Positions 1 through 6,406 of a stretch of DNA of 9,543 bases are shown piece after piece. The position numbers were made by a program, and so were the translations under genes. How positions within the stretch are numbered: the first letter of the stretch is position 1; each line of letters opens with the position of its first letter. The notes below the pieces were generated by a model. That model saw nothing but the letters and a program-made list of their open reading frames with translations. It searched no databases and was not told the origin of the DNA. Source of the stretch: Lachnospiraceae bacterium (GTDB taxonomy: Bacteria > Bacillota > Clostridia > Lachnospirales > Lachnospiraceae); assembly GCA_900771955.1 (NCBI GenBank), contig CAAGPW010000134.1, positions 1 through 9,543 on the forward strand. Direction: 5' to 3'.

Positions 1-617
1 AGCAAATCTGTTATCACGCCTCCGACACCTGCATAAAGCAGCATGTTCAAATCAAATGTATAATCCGCCAGATAATGGAACACTGCAGCAGCCGTAACTT
101 CCATGCACGGCAGTATTATAAATACACCGGCACGGTTCTTTTTTTCTTTTAACAGTTCTGCAAAAACACAGCCCGCAAGCGATAAAAATGCATAGGCACA
201 CAGCTCATAAAAATTTGCATGCACCGTGATGCAGAGCAAAATATCAAAATAGATGCCAACCGCCATTGCCGGCAGATAATCCGATACCGCCGCAAAAAAG
301 ACCGGGATCAGCATGACCGGTGCCGTGTATTCCGGGAGGAAAGAAAATCCGTAGATCAGGATACAAAAAACCATATAAACATTACGGACCAATGTATAAT
401 CTGCCGCACGGTTTCCTGCGATATTTCCACCTGCTCTTGCATGTGCCAGGCAAAATACGAGCAGGAAAAAAAACAGGATACTTAAAAAGATATCCGTAAT
501 GATCTGATCCATCAGGAATCCGAGCGTTACTGACAGCGCTGCTGACAAGCCCGCTGTCAGTACAAGCATCAGCACTATATTTTTAATTCGTTTTGCCGAA
601 AATTGCCGTTCTTCCAT
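1..617 (-). CDS. Polytopic membrane protein, probable 7TM-HD (PgpH-like) phosphodiesterase, N-terminal part
   Basis: The 3' end lies off the left edge; 205 residues are visible. The start is an ATG directly after the phoH stop (TAA then ATG, no gap), with AGGGA about 9 nt upstream inside phoH. The reading frame is open throughout and gives several hydrophobic segments, roughly residues 13-35, 43-58, 77-94, 98-118, 120-134, 138-155 and 165-182. The stretch around 94-125 (LPEY, then a run with IPVFFAAVSDYLPAMAVG) resembles the 7TM module of 7TMR-HD proteins. In Bacillus and Listeria the gene after phoH is pgpH (yqfF), a c-di-AMP phosphodiesterase with an extracellular domain, this 7TM module and a C-terminal HD domain. 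Here helix follows helix with no room for a large extracellular domain after TM1. The HD domain, if present, is outside the window. Family assignment is inferred from position and hydrophobic pattern. Confidence 0.6.
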   Translation of the reverse strand, partial: MEERQFSAKRIKNIVLMLVLTAGLSAALSVTLGFLMDQIITDIFLSILFFFLLVFCLAHARAGGNIAGNRAADYTLVRNVYMVFCILIYGFSFLPEYTAPVMLIPVFFAAVSDYLPAMAVGIYFDILLCITVHANFYELCAYAFLSLAGCVFAELLKEKKNRAGVFIILPCMEVTAAAVFHYLADYTFDLNMLLYAGVGGVITDL

Positions 618-1625
618 TTACTTAGATCCCTGTTGTTTTCTTTTTCCGGAGGCAGACTTTTCCTCACCGGATCTCTTTTCATATGCGTCATAGGCCTGTA
701 CGATCTTCTGTACCAGCGGATGACGCACGACATCATTGCTGGTCAGCCTGCAGACCCCGATCCCTTCGACCTTGCGCAGTACACGAAGCGCAACATCGAG
801 TCCGGATTTTGTTCCCGGTGCCAGATCCTTCTGTGTGGCATCTCCGGTCACAACGACCTTTGAGCCGAATCCGATACGGGTCAGGAACATCTTCATCTGC
901 GCCGGCGTCGTATTCTGTGCCTCATCCAGAATAATAAACGCATTATCCAGCGTGCGTCCTCTCATATAGGCAAGCGGTGCCACCTCGATCAGTCCCTTTT
1001 CCATGTTCCGTTGAAAGCTCTCTGCCCCCATGATCTGGTAAAGGGCATCATACAACGGGCGAAGATACGGATCGATCTTGCTCTGAAGATCTCCCGGAAG
1101 AAAGCCAAGCTTCTCTCCTGCTTCGATCGCAGGCCTGGTTAAAATGATCCTGCCGACCTCCTCATTTTTGAATGCTGTAATTGCCATCGCCATAGCAAGA
1201 TAGGTCTTTCCGGTTCCGGCAGGCCCGATACCGAAAACGATCATCTTATCCCGGATCTCCTTTACGTAGTTCTGCTGTCCGAGTGTTTTTGGCTTAACCG
1301 GTTTTCCGCTTATCGTATGACAGATGATTTCTTTGTCGATCTCCAAAATGGCATCCTCCTGCCTGGATTCTGACAGAGAAAGAATATAGTCAACATTCTG
1401 TTCGGTAATCTCATTGCCTCTTCGGGAAAGTTCGATCAGTCCGGAAAACACATTTGCCGCACTTTTAATGTTGGCATCTTCTCCAAGAAACTTCATCGTT
1501 CCATCCCGGATAACGATCGTCACATTTAACGCCCGCTCAATTTTCTTTATATACGAATCAAACTGACCAAACACATTTGCCATGTGTTCTACTGGTACAT
1601 CAAGTGTCATTTCTGTCAAACTCAT
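618..1625 (-). CDS. phoH: PhoH family ATPase (YbeZ-type)
   Basis: This is a 335-residue cytosolic P-loop NTPase. Residues about 10-70 form the short N-terminal KH-like region typical of PhoH/YbeZ proteins. The PhoH ATPase core spans about 108-312, with Walker A GPAGTGKT at 134-141, a conserved TRPAIEAGEKLGFLPGD stretch at 163-179, and Walker B IILDEAQN at 231-238 followed by a VVTGDATQ sensor-like motif at 258-265. The last 20 or so residues are charged and Lys-rich. PhoH proteins of this type are encoded next to, and linked functionally with, the RNase-like YbeY in 16S rRNA maturation; ybeY would be expected just left of this window. The ATG overlaps the yqfD stop (ATGA), so translation is probably coupled; AAGGGA sits about 10 nt upstream. 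Its length is close to the usual family size. The family assignment is secure, the exact cellular role less so. Confidence 0.97.
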   Translation of the reverse strand: MSLTEMTLDVPVEHMANVFGQFDSYIKKIERALNVTIVIRDGTMKFLGEDANIKSAANVFSGLIELSRRGNEITEQNVDYILSLSESRQEDAILEIDKEIICHTISGKPVKPKTLGQQNYVKEIRDKMIVFGIGPAGTGKTYLAMAMAITAFKNEEVGRIILTRPAIEAGEKLGFLPGDLQSKIDPYLRPLYDALYQIMGAESFQRNMEKGLIEVAPLAYMRGRTLDNAFIILDEAQNTTPAQMKMFLTRIGFGSKVVVTGDATQKDLAPGTKSGLDVALRVLRKVEGIGVCRLTSNDVVRHPLVQKIVQAYDAYEKRSGEEKSASGKRKQQGSK

Positions 1626-2872
1626 TGTGTGTTAATCCCTTCATCTGCCGGTATTTCCGGGGGTGGTACCGTAAGCACCTCCGTAGGCGCATAAGTCCCG
1701 ATCTTTTCCTTCACTGTGATCTCTCCGCTTGCCCGGCAATTTTTTTCATCTATTTCTATCATAACATTTTTTTGTATGATTTGAACATCTTTTTCTCTTA
1801 ATTTTTCCAAATAATTCAAAAGATGCGCACCAGCAAGTTCTTTTGCCTCTGTTTCTCCATATTTTTCCTGTGTCGGCATATATTCGCGGTACTCATTGAC
1901 CTCAAAATACAGAGGCAGGTAAAAATCAGAACAGATATGTATCTGATATTCCGAAGTATATTTGTCGAAATGCTGATAGGCATGGGAAAAAGTAGGAACC
2001 TGAAGATAATAACCGAAAATTTCTGCTGCATACTGCTTTTTTGTTTCTCCGGTCGGAGTCTTTTTTTCATATGCCAGAGGAAAACTGTCCTCGTAGGAAT
2101 AGTTTGTTATACCTATGATATCCGCATCGGAAACACAGTACTGATAATTTGTTACTTCGTCTCCATCCCCCAGGATATCCAGCCTTCCGAGTACGAGAAC
2201 ATCTCCTTTTTTGACCGACGCCCCAGAAGCGATCTGCGGTGCTCCCTGTCTTGTGATGACGGTATCAATCACAGCATCCTTATCGGCCACAATGTCATAT
2301 GCTTTTCCGTCATTTGGACGTTCTATCTCCTCATTCCGGATATTTTCCTGCAGATCGATCGTCATCTTTGTCCCGCTGATCTTTACCGAAGTCCAGATCA
2401 CATCATCGAACGCCATGCGCAGATTTTCCTCAAGCTTTTCGGCATCAATTTCTTTTTTGGGCGTACCAAACGTGAGCCTCTGCTGTTTTAAATACGCAAG
2501 GATTGTTTCATCCGTGATATAGGAATTTCCATTGATCTCAATGTTCCATATAAACTGTGACAAAAGAAACAGCAGCCCCATAAACAGAAGAATGCCGAAA
2601 AAGAAAATTTTCCGTTTCCGGTAGCGGTGCATCCAGAACGGAAAGCCACAGCGTTTCTGGATCACAAGTTTTGTCCTTGTCTTTTTTAAAATTGGCCGCA
2701 GTGTGCGAAATGCCCGTACACTGATGCAGAATTCATAATCATCCCCGTCCCGTTCCAGATTCCAGATGACAATATTGCGGTTGCTGCATAAATTGAAAAA
2801 GCGCTCCGGCGCATAACCGCTTAGCCTTACACAAACAAAGCCGCGAAAGAACTTGATGATCGATAATAGCAA
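1622..2872 (-). CDS. yqfD: Sporulation protein YqfD
   Basis: This 416-residue protein is predicted to be anchored by one membrane helix at about 89-109 (FFFGILLFMGLLFLLSQF), preceded by a basic stretch (RYRKRK, about 83-88). After the helix comes a POTRA-like segment beginning IEINGNSYIT (about 111-120), then a long beta-rich extracytoplasmic region to the C-terminus. This order (about 80 cytoplasmic residues, helix, large outer domain) matches the YqfD family, which in Bacillus subtilis is encoded beside yqfC and expressed in the mother cell under SigE. The start codon appears to be TTG, since no ATG or GTG fits. It is preceded 5 nt upstream by AGGGGG (2878-2883), which overlaps the yqfC stop. 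The gene overlaps phoH by 4 nt at its end. Its biochemical function is unknown. Confidence 0.93.
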   Translation of the reverse strand: MLLSIIKFFRGFVCVRLSGYAPERFFNLCSNRNIVIWNLERDGDDYEFCISVRAFRTLRPILKKTRTKLVIQKRCGFPFWMHRYRKRKIFFFGILLFMGLLFLLSQFIWNIEINGNSYITDETILAYLKQQRLTFGTPKKEIDAEKLEENLRMAFDDVIWTSVKISGTKMTIDLQENIRNEEIERPNDGKAYDIVADKDAVIDTVITRQGAPQIASGASVKKGDVLVLGRLDILGDGDEVTNYQYCVSDADIIGITNYSYEDSFPLAYEKKTPTGETKKQYAAEIFGYYLQVPTFSHAYQHFDKYTSEYQIHICSDFYLPLYFEVNEYREYMPTQEKYGETEAKELAGAHLLNYLEKLREKDVQIIQKNVMIEIDEKNCRASGEITVKEKIGTYAPTEVLTVPPPEIPADEGINTQ

Positions 2873-2877
2873 AATAT

Positions 2878-2883
2878 CCCCCT
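2878..2883 (-). promoter_or_regulatory. Ribosome binding site fixing the yqfD TTG start
   Basis: On the minus strand AGGGGG ends 5 nt before the TTG at 2872-2870. It overlaps the TAG stop of yqfC (2884-2882), suggesting translational coupling of the pair. The same TAG is in frame with yqfD, so yqfD cannot start further upstream. This decides the non-ATG start. Confidence 0.7.
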
Positions 2884-3163
2884 ATGGTTCATATGTTATC
2901 TGTTCCAAAAATCCTGTTATTTTCATCTCATCGTTTGTGTAATAAACAATTTTCAAATTTTTTCCGCTAAGAAACAGCCTGCAGTTTTTGGTCTGAAGCC
3001 GGATGGATTCTCTTGTATATTCCAGAATTCCTTTATAGTTTTCAACGATAATCTCCTCCTGGCCGGTCACATTGATAATGACCGAACCAAAAAAGAGATC
3101 CCGTGGCAGTTCCAGTGTTTCCACAAGCTGTTTTCCGATCGGATGCCGATTTAATTTTCCCAT
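2882..3163 (-). CDS. yqfC: Sporulation protein YqfC (YabP/YqfC family)
   Basis: This small soluble protein of 93 residues is of YabP/YqfC type. The N-terminal part contains ETLELPRDLFFG (about 16-27), followed by a beta-rich core with VTGQEEIIVENYKGILEY (about 33-50) and RLFLSGKNLKIVYY, a pattern seen in YabP and YqfC. In B. subtilis yqfC precedes yqfD and the pair is transcribed during sporulation; the molecular function is not established. The ATG gives a normal family length, but no Shine-Dalgarno sequence is visible directly upstream; AGGATG lies about 25 nt away. The gene lies 28 nt after pdp and 9 nt before yqfD. A SigE-like motif overlaps the region just upstream. Confidence 0.9.
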   Translation of the reverse strand: MGKLNRHPIGKQLVETLELPRDLFFGSVIINVTGQEEIIVENYKGILEYTRESIRLQTKNCRLFLSGKNLKIVYYTNDEMKITGFLEQITYEP

Positions 3164-3168
3164 ACCAT

Positions 3169-3197
3169 ACTATATGAAAGAAACGTTCATCCTATTC
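3169..3197 (-). promoter_or_regulatory. Weak SigE-like promoter candidate before yqfC
   Basis: On the minus strand GAATAGG (3197-3191) and CATATAGT (3176-3169) are separated by 14 nt. These resemble the SigE -35 (kmATATT) and -10 (CATACAnT) consensus, with two mismatches in the -35 and one or two in the -10. Spacing is right and the yqfC/yqfD pair is SigE-controlled in B. subtilis. Against it, a start 6-8 nt beyond the -10 would fall at the yqfC ATG, giving a leaderless or nearly leaderless mRNA. Confidence 0.3.
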
Positions 3198-4499
3198 GGT
3201 AATAATTTTTTTGATCATGATGCGTTTTTCGGGTGCCTGCGAATCATAACGGTAGGCAGCCTCCACCAGTTTTCCTGCAGCCGCTCCCTTTGTCTCATCA
3301 TTCGCATAGATCACTGCGACAGTATCTCCGCAGCAAACCGCATCTCCGATCTTTTTCTCAAGGCGTATGCCAACCGACAGATCGATCATGCTTTCCTTCG
3401 TCTCTCTGCCTCCGCCCAGTGTCATGCAGGCGATTCCGATCTGTTCTGCCAGAATATCCGTGACAAATCCGTCTGTATCTGCCTTTATTTTGATTTCTTT
3501 TTCTGCAACCGGCAGTCTGCCTGGTATCCGGACATCATCCGGATTCCCGCCCTGTGCCTCTACAAATTCTGCAAATTTCTCCAGTGCGCTTCCGGATGTG
3601 ATCGTTTCCTTCAAAAGTGCAACCGCATGTTCACGGTTACCTGCGACGCCCGCAAACAAAAGCATCTCAGTGCCAAGCGCGTACGTTACTTCCATCAGAT
3701 CTTTCGGTCCGTTTCCGTGAAGTGACTCCAGTGCCTCAATAACCTCCAGGGAATTTCCAACGGCATTTCCAAGCGGCTGCTCCATATCAGTAATAACCGC
3801 GGCTGTCTTTTTTCCTGCCATATTTCCGATCTTTACCATCGCTTTTGCCAGTGCCTCCGCATCCGCTTCTTCTTTCATAAAAGCGCCATTTCCGGTCTTT
3901 ACATCCAGAACGATCGCATCACTTCCAGATGCAAGCTTTTTACTCATAATACTGCTTGCGATCAGGGAGTCCTGCGCTACGGTTGCGGTCACATCACGCA
4001 GTGCATACAGTTTTTTATCTGCAGGAGCAAGATTTGCCGTCTGACCGGCGATCGCAATCCCGATACGGTTGACATTTTCCATGAATTTTTCTTCCGGCAG
4101 TGCCGTACAAAGCCCCGGAAAGCATTCCAGCTTGTCGATCGTGCCACCGGTATGACCCAGTCCACGTCCGGACATTTTTGCAACCGGAACTCCAAGTGCC
4201 GCCACCATCGGTGTCAGCACAAGTGAGGTCTTATCTCCGACACCTCCCGTACTGTGTTTATCTACCTTTATGCCATGGATTCTGCTTAAATCCAGGGTAT
4301 TGCCGCTGTCTCGCATCGCAAGTGTGAGCTCTAATGTTTCTTTTTCATTCATCCCCACGAAGCAGATTGCCATGAGCATGGCAGACATCTGATAATCCGG
4401 AATTTCCCCCCTGGTAAAGCCGTCTATCATAAAACGGATCTCCGCTTCAGAAAGTATTCCGCCGTTTTTCTTTTTATCGATCAGATCATACATCCGCAT
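3192..4499 (-). CDS. pdp: Pyrimidine-nucleoside phosphorylase
   Basis: The enzyme phosphorolyses thymidine, deoxyuridine or uridine to the base and (deoxy)ribose-1-phosphate in cytosolic pyrimidine salvage. From the chosen start the protein is 435 residues, close to B. subtilis Pdp. It begins MRMYDLI, shows KHSTGGVGD at 81-89 (phosphate-binding), the thymidine phosphorylase signature SGRGLGHTGGTIDKLE at 110-125, LYALRDV with Arg168, and ASSIMSKK at 181-188 with Ser183 and Lys187 at substrate-binding positions. It ends IITE, as in the Bacillus enzyme. The frame extends 10 codons further upstream, but those overlap the preceding gene, while GAGGA at 4512-4508 lies 8 nt before the ATG at 4499. 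The gap after the Dabb gene is 4 nt. Pdp is favoured over DeoA because of strong similarity to the broad-specificity Bacillus type; specificity cannot be proven from sequence. Confidence 0.95.
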   Translation of the reverse strand: MRMYDLIDKKKNGGILSEAEIRFMIDGFTRGEIPDYQMSAMLMAICFVGMNEKETLELTLAMRDSGNTLDLSRIHGIKVDKHSTGGVGDKTSLVLTPMVAALGVPVAKMSGRGLGHTGGTIDKLECFPGLCTALPEEKFMENVNRIGIAIAGQTANLAPADKKLYALRDVTATVAQDSLIASSIMSKKLASGSDAIVLDVKTGNGAFMKEEADAEALAKAMVKIGNMAGKKTAAVITDMEQPLGNAVGNSLEVIEALESLHGNGPKDLMEVTYALGTEMLLFAGVAGNREHAVALLKETITSGSALEKFAEFVEAQGGNPDDVRIPGRLPVAEKEIKIKADTDGFVTDILAEQIGIACMTLGGGRETKESMIDLSVGIRLEKKIGDAVCCGDTVAVIYANDETKGAAAGKLVEAAYRYDSQAPEKRIMIKKIITE

Positions 4500-4503
4500 A
4501 ATA

Positions 4504-4806
4504 TCAGTCCTCATAATCCAGGCAGGCACGCTCTGTCACATAAGGTCTTACATAGGTGTCTGCTACTTTTACATGTTCCGGATGTTTGGCATAGACCGCA
4601 ATATCTCCTGCTTTTTCAAACGTTGTTACAAGTGCCATATCATGTGTGCTGGACGAGATCGGTTCTTCGACAAAATCCGCTGTCAGAAGCCCCGGCACTT
4701 TTCCGACCAGACTCTTTAAATGCTCTGCCATGTTCTTTTTTAATTCCTGCTTTTTTTCTTCTTCAATTTCTGCTTTAAATTTCCACATAACAATATGATG
4801 TACCAT
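4504..4806 (-). CDS. Dabb (stress-responsive A/B barrel) domain protein
   Basis: This is a 100-residue single-domain protein. It starts MVHHIVMWKF, followed by a charged helix (about 12-35), a strand region around GLLTADFVEE and the typical VYAKHPEHVKVADTYVRPYV stretch (71-90) of Dabb ferredoxin-like dimeric barrels. Members have varied or unknown roles, so no reaction is assigned. The frame extends upstream to 4884, but that extension contains the promoter -10 box (4858-4863), and AGGAGG (4821-4816) sits 9 nt before the ATG at 4806, so the shorter start is chosen. It is the first gene of the unit and is followed after 4 nt by pdp, which suggests co-expression with nucleoside salvage. Confidence 0.88.
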   Translation of the reverse strand: MVHHIVMWKFKAEIEEEKKQELKKNMAEHLKSLVGKVPGLLTADFVEEPISSSTHDMALVTTFEKAGDIAVYAKHPEHVKVADTYVRPYVTERACLDYED

Positions 4807-4857
4807 ATAATGAAACCTCCTGAGAATTTTTCGTTTCCTGTATCCAGGCATGCTCTC

Positions 4858-4863
4858 ATTATA
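4858..4863 (-). promoter_or_regulatory. Extended -10 promoter for the Dabb-pdp-yqfCD-phoH unit
   Basis: On the minus strand the sequence TGCTATAAT is a perfect TATAAT with an upstream TGn extension. No good -35 hexamer is present at 16-18 nt, which fits an extended -10 promoter. Transcription would begin near 4851, leaving a leader of about 45 nt before the Dabb ATG at 4806. Confidence 0.65.
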
Positions 4864-4925
4864 GCACATTTTACTCTGCTGCATATTCTATATGGAAATC
4901 TTTTGGGGATATTTTTATAAATTGC

Positions 4926-5006
4926 AAACCCAGTCATCTGACAACTGCATGTGTAAAAGAAATGTTCTTTTTTTCATAAAGTGTTTTATACAATGTATCT
5001 GGGTTT
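4926..5006. repeat. Distant inverted repeat in the rlmH-Dabb gap
   Basis: AAACCCAG (4926-4933) and CTGGGTTT (4999-5006) are exact inverted copies separated by 65 nt. They lie in the 232-nt gap between rlmH and the Dabb gene, upstream of the Dabb promoter. No T-run follows on the minus strand, so this is not a standard terminator for rlmH. An A/T-rich hairpin (AAAAGAA, ATG, TTCTTTT, about 4957-4973) lies between the arms. It could be chance. Confidence 0.3.
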
Positions 5007-5038
5007 TTAACCGTCACTCAAAACAGGCTTCTTATTTT

Positions 5039-5521
5039 TTATTTATGATATGGTTCATGATTTAAAATCCGGTAGCTGCGATAGATCTGCTCCAATAAGA
5101 TAATGCGCATGAGCTGATGCGGAAACGTCATCTTAGAAAAGCTAAGTTTAAAGTCCGCCAGTTTCTGTACCTCCTCACACAGTCCAAGTGACCCGCCGAT
5201 CACAAACACAATATGACTTTTTCCGGAGACCCCGAGCTGTCCGATCTTCTCCGAAAGTTCTACGGAATCCAGCATTTTCCCGTCGATTGCGAGTATGATC
5301 CGATAGCCGTCCGTCTCTGTTAAATATTTCACGATCCGTTCATCTTCTTTTTGCCGTATCTGTTCTTCCTGTGTTTCGCTCGCATGCTCCGGCGTCTTTT
5401 CGTCCGCGCTTTCAATGATCTCTATTTTGCAATAGCGGCTCAATCTCTTTTTATATTCTTCTATTGCCTGAACATAAAATTTCTCTTTTATTTTTCCAAC
5501 AACCAACAGGGTGATCTTCAT
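5039..5521 (-). CDS. rlmH: 23S rRNA (pseudouridine1915-N3)-methyltransferase
   Basis: This SPOUT methyltransferase uses SAM to methylate N3 of pseudouridine 1915 in helix 69 of 23S rRNA, on assembled 70S ribosomes. From the chosen start it has 160 residues, the standard family size. It begins MKITLLVVGKIKEKF and contains the knot-fold SAM site FVIGGSLGL (106-114), the conserved FSKMTFPHQLMR (128-139) and the invariant C-terminus EPYHK (156-160). The frame is open upstream to 5590, but those 23 residues are not part of the family and are encoded by a tandem repeat. GGAGG at 5530-5526 lies 4 nt before the ATG at 5521. It is transcribed alone from the divergent promoter at 5617-5646. No good terminator is seen after it. 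Confidence 0.97.
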   Translation of the reverse strand: MKITLLVVGKIKEKFYVQAIEEYKKRLSRYCKIEIIESADEKTPEHASETQEEQIRQKEDERIVKYLTETDGYRIILAIDGKMLDSVELSEKIGQLGVSGKSHIVFVIGGSLGLCEEVQKLADFKLSFSKMTFPHQLMRIILLEQIYRSYRILNHEPYHK

Positions 5522-5552
5522 GGCTCCTCCAGAATTATATATTATCTTACCG

Positions 5553-5598
5553 TGCACTTTCGCATATTTACGCAATGCACTTTCGTACATCTTCGCAA
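5553..5598. repeat. Imperfect 23-bp tandem repeat in the rlmH leader
   Basis: Two adjacent 23-bp copies, 5553-5575 and 5576-5598, share TGCACTTTCG at the left and CGCAA at the right and differ at only a few internal positions. A truncated third version (TGCTTTCGCACAT) starts at 5606. The repeats lie between the rlmH promoter and its ribosome binding site, so they are transcribed as leader RNA. They also contain inverted GTGCA/TGCAC ends that could form a 5-bp stem. Confidence 0.6.
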
Positions 5599-5616
5599 TG
5601 CTTATTGCTTTCGCAC

Positions 5617-5646
5617 ATTATACCACACACGGTCTGTTCTTGTCAT
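5617..5646 (-). promoter_or_regulatory. Sigma-A-type promoter for rlmH
   Basis: On the minus strand, -35 ATGACA (5646-5641) is followed after 18 nt by -10 TATAAT (5622-5617), with a TGG extension immediately before it. Transcription would begin near 5610, giving a leader of about 90 nt. The -35 overlaps that of the divergent promoter. Confidence 0.72.
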
Positions 5647-5668
5647 CCGTCACAAAATCCCGTATAAT
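5640..5668 (+). promoter_or_regulatory. Sigma-A-type promoter for the zinc-ribbon gene and xpt
   Basis: -35 TTGTCA (5640-5645), a 17-nt spacer and -10 TATAAT (5663-5668) make a near-consensus promoter. The start would be near 5675, leaving a leader of about 29 nt. GAGGT at 5691-5695 serves the ATG at 5704. Five bases of the -35 are shared with the rlmH promoter on the other strand. Confidence 0.75.
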
Positions 5669-5703
5669 TAATACAAAAACAAATATAAGTGAGGTAACAA
5701 TCT

Positions 5704-6369
5704 ATGTGGTGTCCCAAATGTAAAACAGAATATGTTGACGGAATAACAAAATGTGCCGACTGCGGCATTGATCTGGTAGATGAGCTGCCGTCCGTCTCCT
5801 ACGATGAGCTTTCCGGTGAGACAAAGGAAAAGCTTGCACACATCAAAGCTACGGAGGACAGCAAAAGCACATTAAATCCCGAAGAAGGAAGCACACGCTA
5901 TATCGACAAGCGCAGCCAGTATGAAGAAATGAAGTCCTCTGCCTACACCTTTCTTTTCGTCGGTGTACTTGGAATTCTTGCCATAATCCTGATTGCCTTT
6001 GATATCATTCCGCTGCATATGGCTGCCTATATGCGTGTTATCATGGCAATTGTAATGGGCGCACTCTTCCTTTTTTTCCTGTTCATCGGTGTCAATTCTT
6101 TTCGGAAAATGAAAGATCTGGCGGCTGAAGCAGACGACGAGGAAAATACAACAAAGAAGATACTGGAAACATTCCTTACTGATCACAGTGCTGCATCCAT
6201 CGATGCTGCTATTCCAAAGGCAGACCAGCTCGGAAATGAACAGCTCTATTTTTTCCGTTACGAACAGATCGATCGCATCTTGTCAGAAAAGTATCCTGAG
6301 CTTGCAGAAGACTACAAAGAAGATCTGATTGAAAAAATCTATACCCGTTTATTCCCGGACATGGTATAG
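5704..6369 (+). CDS. Zinc-ribbon membrane protein of unknown function
   Basis: This 221-residue protein has an N-terminal zinc ribbon: Cys3-x2-Cys6 and Cys17-x2-Cys20, ten residues apart, followed by GIDLVDELP. A polar linker rich in Glu and Lys spans about 30-79. Two membrane helices follow at about 81-104 and 107-131, joined by a short turn. The C-terminal 90 residues are soluble and probably helical, with many acidic residues. The zinc ribbon and C-terminal tail probably lie in the cytoplasm. No enzyme motif is seen. Proteins starting MWCPKC with this architecture are frequent in Clostridia but have no assigned role. GAGGT lies 8 nt before the ATG. It is followed 37 nt later by xpt and shares its promoter. 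Confidence 0.85.
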   Translation: MWCPKCKTEYVDGITKCADCGIDLVDELPSVSYDELSGETKEKLAHIKATEDSKSTLNPEEGSTRYIDKRSQYEEMKSSAYTFLFVGVLGILAIILIAFDIIPLHMAAYMRVIMAIVMGALFLFFLFIGVNSFRKMKDLAAEADDEENTTKKILETFLTDHSAASIDAAIPKADQLGNEQLYFFRYEQIDRILSEKYPELAEDYKEDLIEKIYTRLFPDMV

Positions 6370-6406
6370 TATAAAGTATATTATTACAACACACGAGGTG
6401 ATTTTC

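Noticed and set aside
1823..2491. Plus-strand open frame of 222 codons opposite yqfD
   Set aside because: It lies wholly antisense to a well-supported family gene, has no ribosome binding site or recognisable domain, and its Cys/Phe/Ile-rich composition is typical of a shadow frame.
3072..3725. Plus-strand open frame of 217 codons opposite yqfC and pdp
   Set aside because: It is antisense to two conserved genes and spans their junction, with no family resemblance.
4807..4884. Upstream extension of the Dabb gene by 26 codons
   Set aside because: The extension contains the probable promoter -10 box and is not needed for the Dabb fold; a strong ribosome binding site supports the start at 4806.
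4926..5040. Rho-independent terminator after rlmH
   Set aside because: The 8-bp inverted repeat has a 65-nt loop and no following T-run, and the nearer hairpin is almost entirely A/T, so neither qualifies as a standard terminator.
5522..5590. N-terminal extension of RlmH by 23 residues
   Set aside because: RlmH proteins start at the MKI position; the extension is encoded by the tandem repeat and lacks a ribosome binding site.
5553..5618. CRISPR-like array
   Set aside because: Only two full units lie directly adjacent without spacers, and no cas genes are present.
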